DNA of 15,989 bases from an uncultured Clostridium sp. (GCA_902471875.1 CABRLN010000038.1:1-15989), one strand, 5' to 3'. Numbered from the stretch's first letter, positions 5,539-12,836 are shown. The notes: a model not told the origin generated them from the sequence alone. A program made the numbers and translations.

Positions 5539-5599
5539 ATTTCTTATGTTAAAAAATATTTGTTGTATTTAATTCTAAAATTTTCCGACTAATTAGATA

Positions 5600-5628
5600 T
5601 TGGATTGTATTGTATTTTATCTTATAAT
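5600..5628 (+). promoter_or_regulatory. Promoter of the nucleotidyltransferase gene
   Basis: The -35 TTGGAT (5600-5605) and perfect -10 TATAAT (5623-5628) are 17 bases apart. Transcription would begin near 5635, after the in-frame TTG at 5600, which supports the GTG at 5672 as the true start. Confidence 0.75.
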
Positions 5629-5671
5629 AGATTATAATCTAAACGTGTATGCAGCTAAGGGGGGGAAGGCA

Positions 5672-6856
5672 GTGAGCGATAAACTGACAGAGCATTTTTG
5701 TGAATACAGTGCAATTTTTAAAATGGTAAATTTTGCAGTTAATAATATAAATGGCAGTATTAATACAGAAAACTTAGACTGGAATTTTATTTTTACAGAA
5801 TCATGTAAGTTAAGCCTGATTACTTTGGTAAATAAAGGAATACAATTGCTGCCAAAAGCTCAACAGCCGTCACAACAGATTGTAAGGCTATTTGCCAACG
5901 AAAACAGACATCAGATAATTGTTGACACAAACCAACTGGTTGAACTGGAAAAGCTTGAAAATGCTTTTGAAAAAAATAATATAGATATGCTTTTGTTGAA
6001 AGGCTCGTACCTTAAATTTATGTACCCGGCTACATACTACAGATATATGGGGGACATTGACACCTTTGTTCGTTTGGAAGATTTTGAAAGGGCACATTCT
6101 GTCTTAACAAAGCTGTCTTATAAAATGAATAGTGATGGCGGTAAGGACAGAATATATATAAAAGACCCGTATATTTTTCTTGAACAGCACCATAACCTGG
6201 TTGAACAGGAATTGACTAAGGTTAATAAATATTTTGAAAATATATGGCAAAGAAGTGGGTTGAAAAACGGGTATTCTCATATATATTTAATGACCCCGGA
6301 GGATATTTATATTCACTTAATTGCCCATGCGGTACATCATTTTTATTATGCAGGCATTGCACCAAGAATATTTTTAGATTTTTATGTTTTTTTAGAAAAA
6401 AATAAAGAAAAGCTTAATATGCAATATGTTCACAGTGTTTTACAAGATTTTGGATACTTACAGTTTAGTAAAAAGGTTGTAGAATTATCTTACAGATGGT
6501 TTTCTGAAAATGGCAGTGGAATAAGTAAAGACAATAAGCTTGATTTGTTTGTGGCAAGCTGCGGCAATTTTGGTCAAATAGAGCATAACGTGGGTATTCG
6601 TTCTGCAAATATGACTGCAAACGGCAAAAAGCCAAGCAGAGTTAAATTTATTTTAAAACAGATTTTTCCGCCTTTTAACAGAATTGCCTCTGTTTTTCCT
6701 GTTTTAAAAAAGCTTCCGGTTTTACTACCTGTGTTATGGGTGGCATATATATTTATAAAAATAAAAAAAACGCCTACCTTACATTATTATAAAAACATTA
6801 ACAGTTATAATGTTGATTTTTACAAGCATATTATAGAGGATATGGGGCTTAATTAA
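5672..6856 (+). CDS. Predicted nucleotidyltransferase (NTP_transf_5 family)
   Basis: A 394-aa protein from the GTG at 5672, which follows a G-rich ribosome binding site (5659-5668). The diagnostic block is LLLKGS (KGS at residues 110-112) followed by YYRYMGDIDTFV, with Asp128 and Asp130 as the DxD metal-binding pair of the nucleotidyltransferase fold. This is the pattern of the uncharacterised NTP_transf_5 family. Histidines in EQHHNLVE and LIAHAVHHFYY are also family-like. The substrate is unknown; relatives occur beside surface-polysaccharide and peptide-modification genes. Here its neighbours are a membrane serine hydrolase and isoprenoid genes, which do not define a pathway. It has its own promoter; 85 bases separate it from the next gene without an obvious terminator. 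Confidence 0.8.
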   Translation: MSDKLTEHFCEYSAIFKMVNFAVNNINGSINTENLDWNFIFTESCKLSLITLVNKGIQLLPKAQQPSQQIVRLFANENRHQIIVDTNQLVELEKLENAFEKNNIDMLLLKGSYLKFMYPATYYRYMGDIDTFVRLEDFERAHSVLTKLSYKMNSDGGKDRIYIKDPYIFLEQHHNLVEQELTKVNKYFENIWQRSGLKNGYSHIYLMTPEDIYIHLIAHAVHHFYYAGIAPRIFLDFYVFLEKNKEKLNMQYVHSVLQDFGYLQFSKKVVELSYRWFSENGSGISKDNKLDLFVASCGNFGQIEHNVGIRSANMTANGKKPSRVKFILKQIFPPFNRIASVFPVLKKLPVLLPVLWVAYIFIKIKKTPTLHYYKNINSYNVDFYKHIIEDMGLN

Positions 6857-6941
6857 AAATTGTAATATAAGCTTTTTATTTGACATAATAAAATATTTGA
6901 AGGCGGTATAACAATAATATTTACTTAAGAGGGTTTATATA

Positions 6942-8204
6942 ATGAAAATAGGAGCTAGAATAGGCTTGATAATTTGTTTTTTTGTTGCTTTAATAGGCTT
7001 TGTTTGGGTAAGCTCAATACAAACGGCTGACCCGCATGTTCAGCAAACCGGTGCACAGGTGCAAAAAACAAATAAAGACGAAACAAATATCAAAACAAAA
7101 GCGAATGCTGAAAAGGCTGAACGACCAACACAAGAGCCAACACAGCCTGTAAGCTCACAATTCAGTGAAAAACAGCTTAAATCAATAGAAAAAACCATAA
7201 ACTCACGTCTTGAAAATATGAACTTCAACGGTACTTTTTTGGTTGCTATTGGTGACGAGGTTATTTACCACAAGGCTATGGGTTACAGTGATGCTGAAAA
7301 AGAAACCCCTAATACCCTTGACACCAAGTATGAAATAGGCTCTTGTACAAAGCAGTTTACGGCTGCCGCAATTGCAAAGCTGGCGCAAGAGGGTAAGCTG
7401 GCATTAAAAGATAAATTTACAAAATATGTTAAAGATGTAAAAATAGGCAAAAACGTTACCATTGAGCATTTAATAAATATGTGTTCAGGCTTGCCTGACT
7501 ATCTTAACGAATACATATATTCGGTAGAAAGCGGCGAAAGAGATGACGATTCTACTTTATCAAGAAAAGAATTTATTAAATGGCTTAATGACAGTGAAAT
7601 GATTTTTACACCGGGTGAATATTTCTCGTATTGCAACACTAACTACTATCTTCTTGGTATAATAATTGAAAAGGTAAGCGGTGAAAGCTACGAGGATTAT
7701 ATTAAAAACGAAATCTTTTATCCTTTATATATGGATGATTCTTCATTAAAAATGACAGATACCAACTGCAAAGGCTACCTTGACAATGATTGGACTGACG
7801 GAATAAAAATTGACAGTTCATATTTTTATTCCGCAGGAGAAATCGTGTCAACTACTACTGATATGCTAAGGTGGGTTAATGCTTATACTAAAGGTAATGT
7901 TCTTAACAGCGATATGTTTAACAAAGCAACCCACGCAGGTTCAGACGGATTTAACTATGGTTTTGGATGGTTTGTAAACGAAGATTATGTTTACCATACA
8001 GGCAATACAGAGCTTTTTTATGCAGTTGATATTTTCACAAGGGTTGATGATATTAAGATTATAGGTTTATCAAATGTTAATGATACTACATTACAGCCAA
8101 CAGCTCTTACAATACTAAAGGATGTTGAAGAAGAATTTTACCCTGAAAACCACTGTAAAAAAACTACAGAAGAAGAAACAAAGCCAGCAAAGGCTACAGA
8201 ATAA
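6942..8204 (+). CDS. Membrane-anchored beta-lactamase-fold serine hydrolase (class C/DD-peptidase-like)
   Basis: A 420-aa protein with an N-terminal hydrophobic segment (residues about 8-26) that acts as signal peptide or anchor. A Thr/Lys/Gln-rich linker follows to about 75, then a penicillin-binding catalytic domain. All three motifs of the serine beta-lactamase/DD-carboxypeptidase superfamily are present: SxxK (Ser134-Cys-Thr-Lys137), YxN (Tyr230-Cys-Asn232) and HxG (His352-Thr-Gly354). The likely role is hydrolysis of a peptide or ester bond in the cell wall or outside the cell; resistance to beta-lactams cannot be inferred. The tail is Lys/Glu-rich. Start: ATG with an AAGAGGG site. The stop codon overlaps the ribosome binding site of ispD ten bases downstream, so it is probably cotranscribed with ispD-ispF. 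Confidence 0.85.
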   Translation: MKIGARIGLIICFFVALIGFVWVSSIQTADPHVQQTGAQVQKTNKDETNIKTKANAEKAERPTQEPTQPVSSQFSEKQLKSIEKTINSRLENMNFNGTFLVAIGDEVIYHKAMGYSDAEKETPNTLDTKYEIGSCTKQFTAAAIAKLAQEGKLALKDKFTKYVKDVKIGKNVTIEHLINMCSGLPDYLNEYIYSVESGERDDDSTLSRKEFIKWLNDSEMIFTPGEYFSYCNTNYYLLGIIIEKVSGESYEDYIKNEIFYPLYMDDSSLKMTDTNCKGYLDNDWTDGIKIDSSYFYSAGEIVSTTTDMLRWVNAYTKGNVLNSDMFNKATHAGSDGFNYGFGWFVNEDYVYHTGNTELFYAVDIFTRVDDIKIIGLSNVNDTTLQPTALTILKDVEEEFYPENHCKKTTEEETKPAKATE

Positions 8205-8214
8205 AGGAGAAAAT

Positions 8215-8907
8215 ATGAAAACCACAGCAGTAATTGTTGCGGCAGGTTCATCTACAAGAATGGGTAAGCCTGTAAGCAAACAGCTTATTAAGTTAAACGG
8301 AACTCAGGTTATTATACATACGTTAAGGGCTTTTCAGAAAGCGGAAAGTATCAGCGAAATTATTGTAGTTTGCCGTAAGAATGATATTGAAGCTATTAAA
8401 AATTTAGCACAGCTAAATAATATTACAAAGGCTACAGCCTTTACAGAAGGCGGCGGTACAAGACAACAGTCTGTAAAGAATGGGGTGCTGCTTGCAAGCA
8501 GTACTGCCGATTATATTGCTGTACACGACGGTGCAAGGCCTCTTGTAACACCTAAAGATATTAACGCTGTGGTAGAAAATGCAGTAAAATACAAGGCGTC
8601 TGCGTTGGGAGTATTTGTTAAAGATACCATAAAGGTGGTTGATGAAAACGGCTTTATACTATCTACTCCCGACAGAAGCAGGCTTATTGCTATTTATACA
8701 CCACAGGTATTTAAAATGGATATGTATAAAAAGGCAATAGAGAAGGCAGAAAAAGAAAATAAAGATTATACAGACGATTGTCAGCTTGTAGAATCGTTAG
8801 GTGAAAAGGTATTTGTAACACAGGGCAGTGCTATGAACATAAAGCTGACAACACCTGATGATATTGCAGTGGCAGAAAGCTTTTTAAACAACAGAGGTGA
8901 ATTATAA
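8215..8907 (+). CDS. ispD: 2-C-methyl-D-erythritol 4-phosphate cytidylyltransferase
   Basis: A 230-aa IspD of normal length. It transfers CMP from CTP to 2-C-methyl-D-erythritol 4-phosphate, the third step of the MEP isoprenoid pathway. Visible motifs: the nucleotide-binding AAGSSTRMG loop (residues 9-17) with Lys22-Gln23, VHDGARPL (103-110) with Asp105 and Arg108, YTPQVF (161-166), and Lys210 in NIKLTTPDD, equivalent to the substrate-contacting C-terminal lysine of E. coli IspD. The frame is open 31 codons further upstream, but the ATG at 8215 follows AAGGAG (8206-8211) and starts at the conserved N-terminus, whereas the extension overlaps the previous gene. IspF follows without a gap. Confidence 0.96.
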   Translation: MKTTAVIVAAGSSTRMGKPVSKQLIKLNGTQVIIHTLRAFQKAESISEIIVVCRKNDIEAIKNLAQLNNITKATAFTEGGGTRQQSVKNGVLLASSTADYIAVHDGARPLVTPKDINAVVENAVKYKASALGVFVKDTIKVVDENGFILSTPDRSRLIAIYTPQVFKMDMYKKAIEKAEKENKDYTDDCQLVESLGEKVFVTQGSAMNIKLTTPDDIAVAESFLNNRGEL

Positions 8908-9375
8908 ATGAGAATTGGTCATGGTTATGATGTACATAAATTAACAGAAAACAGAAAGCTGATTATTGGCGGTGTTGAAATACCTTACGAAAAGGGTTTA
9001 ATGGGCCATTCTGATGCGGATGTTTTGACACATGCAATTATGGATGCTTTGCTTGGTGCGGCGGCTTTAGGAGATATTGGAAAACTGTTTCCGGACAATG
9101 ACCCTGCGTACAGCGGTGCAGACAGCATTAAGCTTTTGCAGGAGGTTTGCAGAGTTTTAAAAGATAATAACTACACTATTGGCAATATTGACAGTACCGT
9201 TATTGCCCAACAGCCAAAGCTAAAACCATATATTGAGCCAATGCGAAATACTATTGCAAATGCCTGCGGGGTAGAAGCGGACAGGATAAGCGTTAAAGCG
9301 ACAACAGAGGAAAGCTTGGGCTTTACAGGCAGCGGACAAGGCATTGCCGCACACGCAGTTTGCATTATTGAGTAA
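8908..9375 (+). CDS. ispF: 2-C-methyl-D-erythritol 2,4-cyclodiphosphate synthase
   Basis: A 155-aa complete IspF. It cyclises 4-diphosphocytidyl-methylerythritol 2-phosphate to the 2,4-cyclodiphosphate with release of CMP. The N-terminus MRIGHGYDVH supplies the zinc ligands Asp8 and His10, and His42 is in VLTHAIMDALLG. His34 and Asp56 are also conserved. The CMP and trimer signature ATTEESLGFTGSGQGI is at 131-146. The ATG begins directly after the ispD stop codon, an arrangement that favours coupled translation; ispD and ispF are fused or adjacent in many bacteria. The enzyme works as a homotrimer in the cytosol. A strong terminator 50 bases later ends the operon. Confidence 0.97.
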   Translation: MRIGHGYDVHKLTENRKLIIGGVEIPYEKGLMGHSDADVLTHAIMDALLGAAALGDIGKLFPDNDPAYSGADSIKLLQEVCRVLKDNNYTIGNIDSTVIAQQPKLKPYIEPMRNTIANACGVEADRISVKATTEESLGFTGSGQGIAAHAVCIIE

Positions 9376-9422
9376 TGCCATTTTTTATAAAATTATTGAA
9401 TAATTAAAGATAGTGAAATACA

Positions 9423-9468
9423 AAAATCTCTCTGATACTGAATTAATTTACTGTATCAGAGAGATTTT
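9423..9468. terminator. Bidirectional intrinsic terminator after ispF
   Basis: A perfect 16-bp stem AAAATCTCTCTGATAC (9423-9438)/9453-9468 with a 14-base loop. A-tracts and T-tracts on the outer ends let it work on both strands, separating ispF from the convergent tRNA gene. Confidence 0.85.
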
Positions 9469-9539
9469 ATACTAATATCTGTTAGTATTATATTATATAT
9501 ATACGGTCGTTGCATAAGTGAAGGGATAGTTTAAAAATA

Positions 9540-9569
9540 AAAGACCCTTAACTTTCGTTAAAGGTCTTT
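9540..9569 (-). terminator. Intrinsic terminator of the tRNA-Gln gene
   Basis: On the minus strand a 13-bp stem with one wobble pair and a GAAA tetraloop directly follows the tRNA 3' end and runs into TTTTATTTTT. The first base of the stem coincides with the last A of the encoded CCA. Confidence 0.85.
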
Positions 9570-9642
9570 GGCTGCGGAACTAGGATTCGAACCCAGACAT
9601 ACAGAGTCAGAGTCTGCTGTGCTACCCTTACACAATTCCGCA
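9569..9642 (-). tRNA. tRNA-Gln (anticodon CUG)
   Basis: A complete cloverleaf can be drawn on the minus strand. The acceptor TGCGGAA/TTCCGCA is perfectly paired with discriminator G and an encoded CCA. A D-arm with GTG/CAC closes a short loop. The anticodon arm GCAGA-CTCTGAC-TCTGT has anticodon CTG at positions 34-36, and the T-arm CTGGG-TTCGAAT-CCTAG has one wobble pair. CUG reads the CAG glutamine codon only; the UUG isoacceptor must lie elsewhere. Many Clostridia charge tRNA-Gln through Glu-tRNA and the GatCAB amidotransferase. The gene stands alone with its own promoter and terminator. Confidence 0.95.
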
Positions 9643-9656
9643 ATGTAAATTATTTC

Positions 9657-9679
9657 ATTGCTGTTTTCTCAACAGCAAT
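9657..9679 (-). other. Perfect hairpin in the tRNA-Gln 5' leader
   Basis: A 9-bp stem ATTGCTGTT/AACAGCAAT with a five-base loop lies between the promoter and the mature 5' end of the tRNA, within the part RNase P would remove. It may shield the precursor or aid processing. Confidence 0.55.
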
Positions 9680-9683
9680 ACTT

Positions 9684-9711
9684 ATTATAACTGTTTTTTA
9701 AAAAATGTCAA
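9684..9711 (-). promoter_or_regulatory. Promoter of tRNA-Gln
   Basis: On the minus strand a perfect -35 TTGACA (9711-9706) and a perfect -10 TATAAT (9689-9684) with a 16-base spacer, as expected for a strong stable-RNA promoter. Confidence 0.85.
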
Positions 9712-9760
9712 CACTTTTATATAAAATTTTTTTACTTTTTTAAGCATCTTCTTATTAGGG

Positions 9761-9789
9761 TTGAATATTGTGGTTTTTGGGTATATAAT
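9761..9789 (+). promoter_or_regulatory. Promoter of the phosphoglycerate mutase gene
   Basis: The -35 TTGAAT (9761-9766) and -10 TATAAT (9784-9789) are 17 bases apart, giving a leader of about 40 bases. Confidence 0.75.
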
Positions 9790-9835
9790 ATTCTTTGAAT
9801 AATTATGACAAATATTGATATAAAGGGTGATAAAA

Positions 9836-11050
9836 ATGAAATATGCAGTGGTGCTGTGTGACGGTATGGCAGATACTCCTGTACCTCAGCTTAATAATCA
9901 AACTCCTATGACAGTTGCTAACAAGCCTTGTATGAACAAGCTTGCTAAAAATAGTGAGGTTGGCTTGATAAAAACCGTAGCCGAGGGTTTAAAGCCGGGC
10001 AGTGATGTAGCTAACCTTTCTGTTATGGGTTACGAGCCTGCAAGGTATTATACAGGACGTTCTCCTCTTGAGGCTGCCAGCATAGGTATTGATCTTAAAG
10101 ATACCGACGTTACCTTGCGTTGTAACCTTGTAACACTTTCTGATGAGGCTGAATACAGCGACAAAACAATACTTGATTATTGTGCTGACGACATTTCAAC
10201 AGCTGAGGCAAGGGTATTAGTTGAATATGTTCAGGAAAAGTTGGGAAATGAAACCTTTAAATTTTATCCCGGTGTAAGCTATCGCCATTGTCTTGTATGG
10301 TCAAATGGTAATCCGCACCCTGGTGTTCTTACACCTCCGCATGATATTACAGGTAAGCTTATTAAAGAGTATATTCCTAATGGGGACGCAGTTGACGGTT
10401 TATATAATCTTATGGTAAAAAGCTATGATATTTTAAAGGAACATCCTGTAAATTTGGAAAGAATTAAGCGCGGAAAAAGACCTGCCAATTCAATTTGGCT
10501 GTGGGGTGAAGGTATGAAGCCAAGACTTGACAGCTTTGAAAGTAAATACAATGTAAAAGGTTCAGTTATTTCTGCTGTTGATTTGCTTAAGGGCATAGGT
10601 ATTTGTGCTAAAATGTCAACACCTGATGTTGACGGTGCTACAGGCTATATTGACACTAACTTTGAGGGTAAGCTGCAAGCGGCAATTAACGAATTTGACC
10701 GCGGACAGGATTTTGTCTATATACATGTTGAGGCGCCTGACGAGTGTGGTCACCGTGGTGAAATTGAAAATAAAGTTAAGGCTATTGAACTAATTGACAG
10801 CAAAATTCTTGCACCGCTTGTTGAGTATTTTAATAACAGCGGCAGTGACTATAAAATTCTTATTTGTCCTGACCACCCTACACCTCTTGCAATAAAAACA
10901 CATACCAATAAACCTGTGCCATATATGGTTTACACAAGCAATAAAATGGTAAACAGCGGTGTGCAGGTGTTTGACGAAAAGTCAGCCGAAGCTACAGGTA
11001 TATATAACGAAAACGGTTTTACTTTAATGAGCAAATTTATTCAGAGGTAA
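9836..11050 (+). CDS. apgM: Archaeal-type cofactor-independent phosphoglycerate mutase
   Basis: A 404-aa enzyme of the alkaline-phosphatase superfamily, of the ApgM (aPGAM) type rather than the bacterial GpmI type. It interconverts 3- and 2-phosphoglycerate in glycolysis and gluconeogenesis using metal ions and a phosphoserine intermediate. Visible: Asp9 in LCDGMAD, the catalytic serine Ser62 in PGSDVANLSVMGYEP, the metal-ligand region VYIHVEAPDECGHRGE, and CPDHPTPLAIKTHTNKPVPY near the C-terminus. Bacterial members are sometimes annotated as putative homoserine kinases, so the glycolytic role is probable but not certain. The ATG at 9836 follows AAAGGGTG; a GTG three codons upstream lies inside that site. 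It has its own promoter and a weak hairpin at 11105-11132 after it. Confidence 0.9.
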   Translation: MKYAVVLCDGMADTPVPQLNNQTPMTVANKPCMNKLAKNSEVGLIKTVAEGLKPGSDVANLSVMGYEPARYYTGRSPLEAASIGIDLKDTDVTLRCNLVTLSDEAEYSDKTILDYCADDISTAEARVLVEYVQEKLGNETFKFYPGVSYRHCLVWSNGNPHPGVLTPPHDITGKLIKEYIPNGDAVDGLYNLMVKSYDILKEHPVNLERIKRGKRPANSIWLWGEGMKPRLDSFESKYNVKGSVISAVDLLKGIGICAKMSTPDVDGATGYIDTNFEGKLQAAINEFDRGQDFVYIHVEAPDECGHRGEIENKVKAIELIDSKILAPLVEYFNNSGSDYKILICPDHPTPLAIKTHTNKPVPYMVYTSNKMVNSGVQVFDEKSAEATGIYNENGFTLMSKFIQR

Positions 11051-11104
11051 ATTTGTGTTAATACTGAAAAACTGAATTTGTTTTTTTAAGTAACATACAA
11101 ATTG

Positions 11105-11132
11105 CCCACTGCATATTCTAAGTAGCAGTGGG
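11105..11132 (+). terminator. Probable terminator of the phosphoglycerate mutase gene
   Basis: A perfect 8-bp stem CCCACTGC/GCAGTGGG with a 12-base loop followed by TATTTATG, a poor T-tract, so termination may be partial. Confidence 0.5.
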
Positions 11133-11143
11133 TATTTATGTAA

Positions 11144-11173
11144 ATATTTGTACATGCTGTGTACAAATATAAT
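11144..11173 (+). promoter_or_regulatory. Palindrome overlapping the -10 region of the CYTH gene
   Basis: A perfect 11-bp inverted repeat ATATTTGTACA (11144-11154)/TGTACAAATAT (11160-11170) runs into a consensus -10 box TATAAT (11168-11173). The -35 at the right distance (TATTTG) is poor. This layout suggests a promoter that needs an activator or is blocked by a repressor at the palindrome. Confidence 0.55.
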
Positions 11174-11195
11174 GGTATTGTGAGGAGAGAGTATT

Positions 11196-11711
11196 ATGAC
11201 TAATAAAATGCCACTGGAGATAGAAAGAAAATTTCTTATAAAAATGCCGGATATTGCTGTTCTTGAGCAACAGCCGTTGTATATGCGTATAGAAATGGAG
11301 CAGGCATATTTAAAAAATCAGGGTGAAAATGAAGGAGTGCGTATAAGAAAAAGCACACTTAACGGTAAAACATCTTATAAAAAGACATATAAAAAGAGCA
11401 TTACCAGTGTAACCAGAATAGAAATAGAGGACGATATTTCTGAACAAACCTGGAAAGATCTTTTATTTGATGCAGATCCTGACAGTGTACCCATAAAAAA
11501 GGTGCGACATTGCTTTATGTTTAGCAACCAGCTGTTTGAGCTTGATATTTATCCATTTTGGGATGACAGGGCTATACTGGAGCTTGAAATGAGCAGCGAA
11601 GACCAACAAATAACATTGCCGCCTTTTATTGAAGTTATAAAAGAGGTAACTGATGACAATAGGTATAAAAACCGTTCTTTATCGTATAACATTTTTACCG
11701 AGAAACTTTAA
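11196..11711 (+). CDS. CYTH-domain protein (triphosphate tunnel metalloenzyme family)
   Basis: A 171-aa protein formed by one CYTH domain. The family signature ExExK is at residues 8-12 (EIERK), followed by FLIKMP. Basic and acidic strands of the tunnel continue as VRIRKS, TSYKKTYKKS, RIEIEDDIS, FELDIYPF and AILELEMSSE. CYTH enzymes act on triphosphates in a metal-lined beta-barrel: inorganic triphosphatase, thiamine triphosphatase or class IV adenylate cyclase. Which of these applies cannot be decided from the sequence; inorganic or organic triphosphatase is the usual bacterial guess. The ATG follows GAGGAGAG. It appears monocistronic and may be controlled through the palindrome just upstream. 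Confidence 0.85.
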   Translation: MTNKMPLEIERKFLIKMPDIAVLEQQPLYMRIEMEQAYLKNQGENEGVRIRKSTLNGKTSYKKTYKKSITSVTRIEIEDDISEQTWKDLLFDADPDSVPIKKVRHCFMFSNQLFELDIYPFWDDRAILELEMSSEDQQITLPPFIEVIKEVTDDNRYKNRSLSYNIFTEKL

Positions 11712-11786
11712 ATTTATATTCACGCTGTTATTGTATATAGTTTTAATAAAGTTTTCCTAATAATATGATAATCATTTCTATTTTTA

Positions 11787-11815
11787 TTGACAACCACAAT
11801 ATGTTGTGTTATAAT
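11787..11815 (+). promoter_or_regulatory. Consensus sigma-A promoter of the NrdD-tail gene
   Basis: A perfect -35 TTGACA (11787-11792) and perfect -10 TATAAT (11810-11815) are 17 bases apart. It is one of the two best-matching promoters in the window and must be restrained by a repressor if the product is not constitutive; the spacer holds an NrdR-box-like site. Confidence 0.85.
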
Positions 11816-11840
11816 TTGCTAAGAAACCAAAATATAGGGA
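11794..11840. promoter_or_regulatory. Tandem NrdR-box-like operators, 31 bp apart
   Basis: Box 1, CCACAATATGTTGTGT (11794-11809), matches 14 of 16 positions of the published NrdR box consensus acaCwAtATaTwGtGt and fills the promoter spacer. Box 2, AACCAAAATATAGGGA (11825-11840), matches 11 of 16, including most of the core, and reaches the ribosome binding site. The starts are exactly 31 bp apart, three helical turns, the usual geometry of paired NrdR boxes. NrdR represses ribonucleotide reductase genes when dATP is abundant. Confidence 0.65.
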
Positions 11841-11849
11841 GGATTTATT

Positions 11850-12143
11850 ATGACGGATATAAATGTAAATGTAACAGGCGGTACTCTGCCACAACAGGAA
11901 ATAGATGCTTATATTGCACACGGTAAAGAAAAATACCATGGAAAAAAAATTAAGGCTATGGATATTAAGGTTGACGGTGAATATGTAGATATAGATTATA
12001 CATTTGAGCCTGTTCACTTTGAGCGTATCCGCAGAATTACAGGTTATCTTGTAGGCACAACAGAGCGTTTTAACAATGCGAAGCGTGCAGAAGAGCAGGA
12101 CCGTGTAAAGCATGATGTTAATAGTGTTATGGAGCAGATTTGA
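11850..12143 (+). CDS. Small stand-alone protein resembling the NrdD C-terminus
   Basis: A 97-aa protein. Residues about 61-90 (RIRRITGYLVGTTERFNNAKRAEEQDRVKHD) closely resemble the extreme C-terminus of anaerobic ribonucleoside-triphosphate reductase NrdD. Unlike full NrdD tails it has no cysteines, so neither a zinc site nor the glycyl radical motif is present, and the N-terminal 55 residues are a separate strand-rich segment. Such short proteins in Clostridia are usually annotated as anaerobic reductase for this reason only. It cannot be catalytic alone; a modulator, mimic or partner of NrdD is inferred. NrdR-like boxes in its promoter support a link to deoxynucleotide supply. RBS GGGAGG, ATG start, terminator at 12178. 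Confidence 0.75.
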   Translation: MTDINVNVTGGTLPQQEIDAYIAHGKEKYHGKKIKAMDIKVDGEYVDIDYTFEPVHFERIRRITGYLVGTTERFNNAKRAEEQDRVKHDVNSVMEQI

Positions 12144-12177
12144 TATTGGCATTAAAAATTAAATTAATAAATTTTAT

Positions 12178-12210
12178 GCACCTGTACCGTAAAAGGTATG
12201 GGTGCTTTTT
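12178..12210 (+). terminator. Intrinsic terminator after the NrdD-tail gene
   Basis: An 11-bp stem GCACCTGTACC/GGTATGGGTGC with two wobble pairs, a six-base loop and five T. It makes the upstream gene monocistronic. Confidence 0.85.
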
Positions 12211-12237
12211 AGTTCTAATATAGAATTTTTCAGTACA

Positions 12238-12266
12238 TTGAAATAATATAAAAGTAATGGTAAAAT
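12238..12266 (+). promoter_or_regulatory. Promoter of the kinase-macrodomain operon
   Basis: The -35 TTGAAA (12238-12243) and -10 TAAAAT (12261-12266) are 17 bases apart, with a leader of about 25 bases to the kinase start. Confidence 0.7.
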
Positions 12267-12296
12267 ATAATTGAATAATTTTTATGGGGTGATTTT

Positions 12297-12836
12297 ATGT
12301 GTCCAACTAAATTATGTGTAAACGACAAAGAGTATAAAATAATAAAGCTACTTGGTAAGGGTAAGGGTGGTTACTCGTATTTGACAGAATATAGTAATAA
12401 GCCATTTGTTGTAAAGCAAATACACCACGAACCTTGTAATTATTATGAGTTTGGAAATAAAATAGAATCAGAAATTAATGATTATAAAAAATTAAAAAAT
12501 ATCGGCATAACTATGCCAAATATGCTTGATGTTGATATTGAAAAAGAAATTATAGTAAAGGAATATATTGATGGCAAAACAATTTTTCAATTAGTGTGCG
12601 AAGATGCCGTTAAAGACGACTATTTTGTGCAAATGCGTAATATGTGCAGCTTGCTTTACAATGCTAATACCAATATTGACTATTTTCCGACAAACTTTGT
12701 TGTTCAAAACGAAATACTTTATTATATTGACTTTGAATGCAATAATTATATGGAGCAGTGGAATTTTGAAAATTGGGGTATAAAATACTGGTCAAAAACT
12801 CCAGAATTTTTAAAGTACCAAAACGAACATGATTAA
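12297..12836 (+). CDS. Minimal protein-kinase-fold protein
   Basis: A 179-aa compact kinase fold, much shorter than a normal Ser/Thr kinase and closer in size to Bud32- or RIO-like minimal kinases. Seen in order: glycine-rich loop LGKGKGGYSYL (19-29), ATP-binding lysine Lys40 in FVVKQI, a Glu-rich helix (about 55-65) for the salt bridge, hinge IVKEYIDG (86-93), a catalytic loop NIDYFPTN with Asp128 and Asn133, and DFE (145-147) in place of DFG. The HRD histidine is replaced by isoleucine, and the C-lobe is almost absent after DFE. The key Lys, Asp, Asn and Asp are kept, so it may be active. No membrane or sensor domain. It lies 51 bases upstream of a macrodomain gene. Substrate unknown. Confidence 0.7.
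   Translation: MCPTKLCVNDKEYKIIKLLGKGKGGYSYLTEYSNKPFVVKQIHHEPCNYYEFGNKIESEINDYKKLKNIGITMPNMLDVDIEKEIIVKEYIDGKTIFQLVCEDAVKDDYFVQMRNMCSLLYNANTNIDYFPTNFVVQNEILYYIDFECNNYMEQWNFENWGIKYWSKTPEFLKYQNEHD

Noticed and set aside
5431..5592. 53-codon ORF on the plus strand (begins MANKAAYTAIFSYP)
   Set aside because: Weak ribosome binding site, runs through a hairpin and has no recognisable homology; possible relic only.
5600..5671. 24-codon extension of the nucleotidyltransferase gene
   Set aside because: It would start at the -35 box of the promoter; the GTG at 5672 has a G-rich ribosome binding site.
6880..6912. Promoter TTGACA...TATAAC upstream of the serine hydrolase
   Set aside because: The spacer is 21 bases, too long for a normal sigma-A promoter.
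11784..12152. 122-codon minus-strand ORF opposite the NrdD-tail gene
   Set aside because: Antisense shadow of a gene with promoter, ribosome binding site and family match; low-complexity hydrophobic translation.
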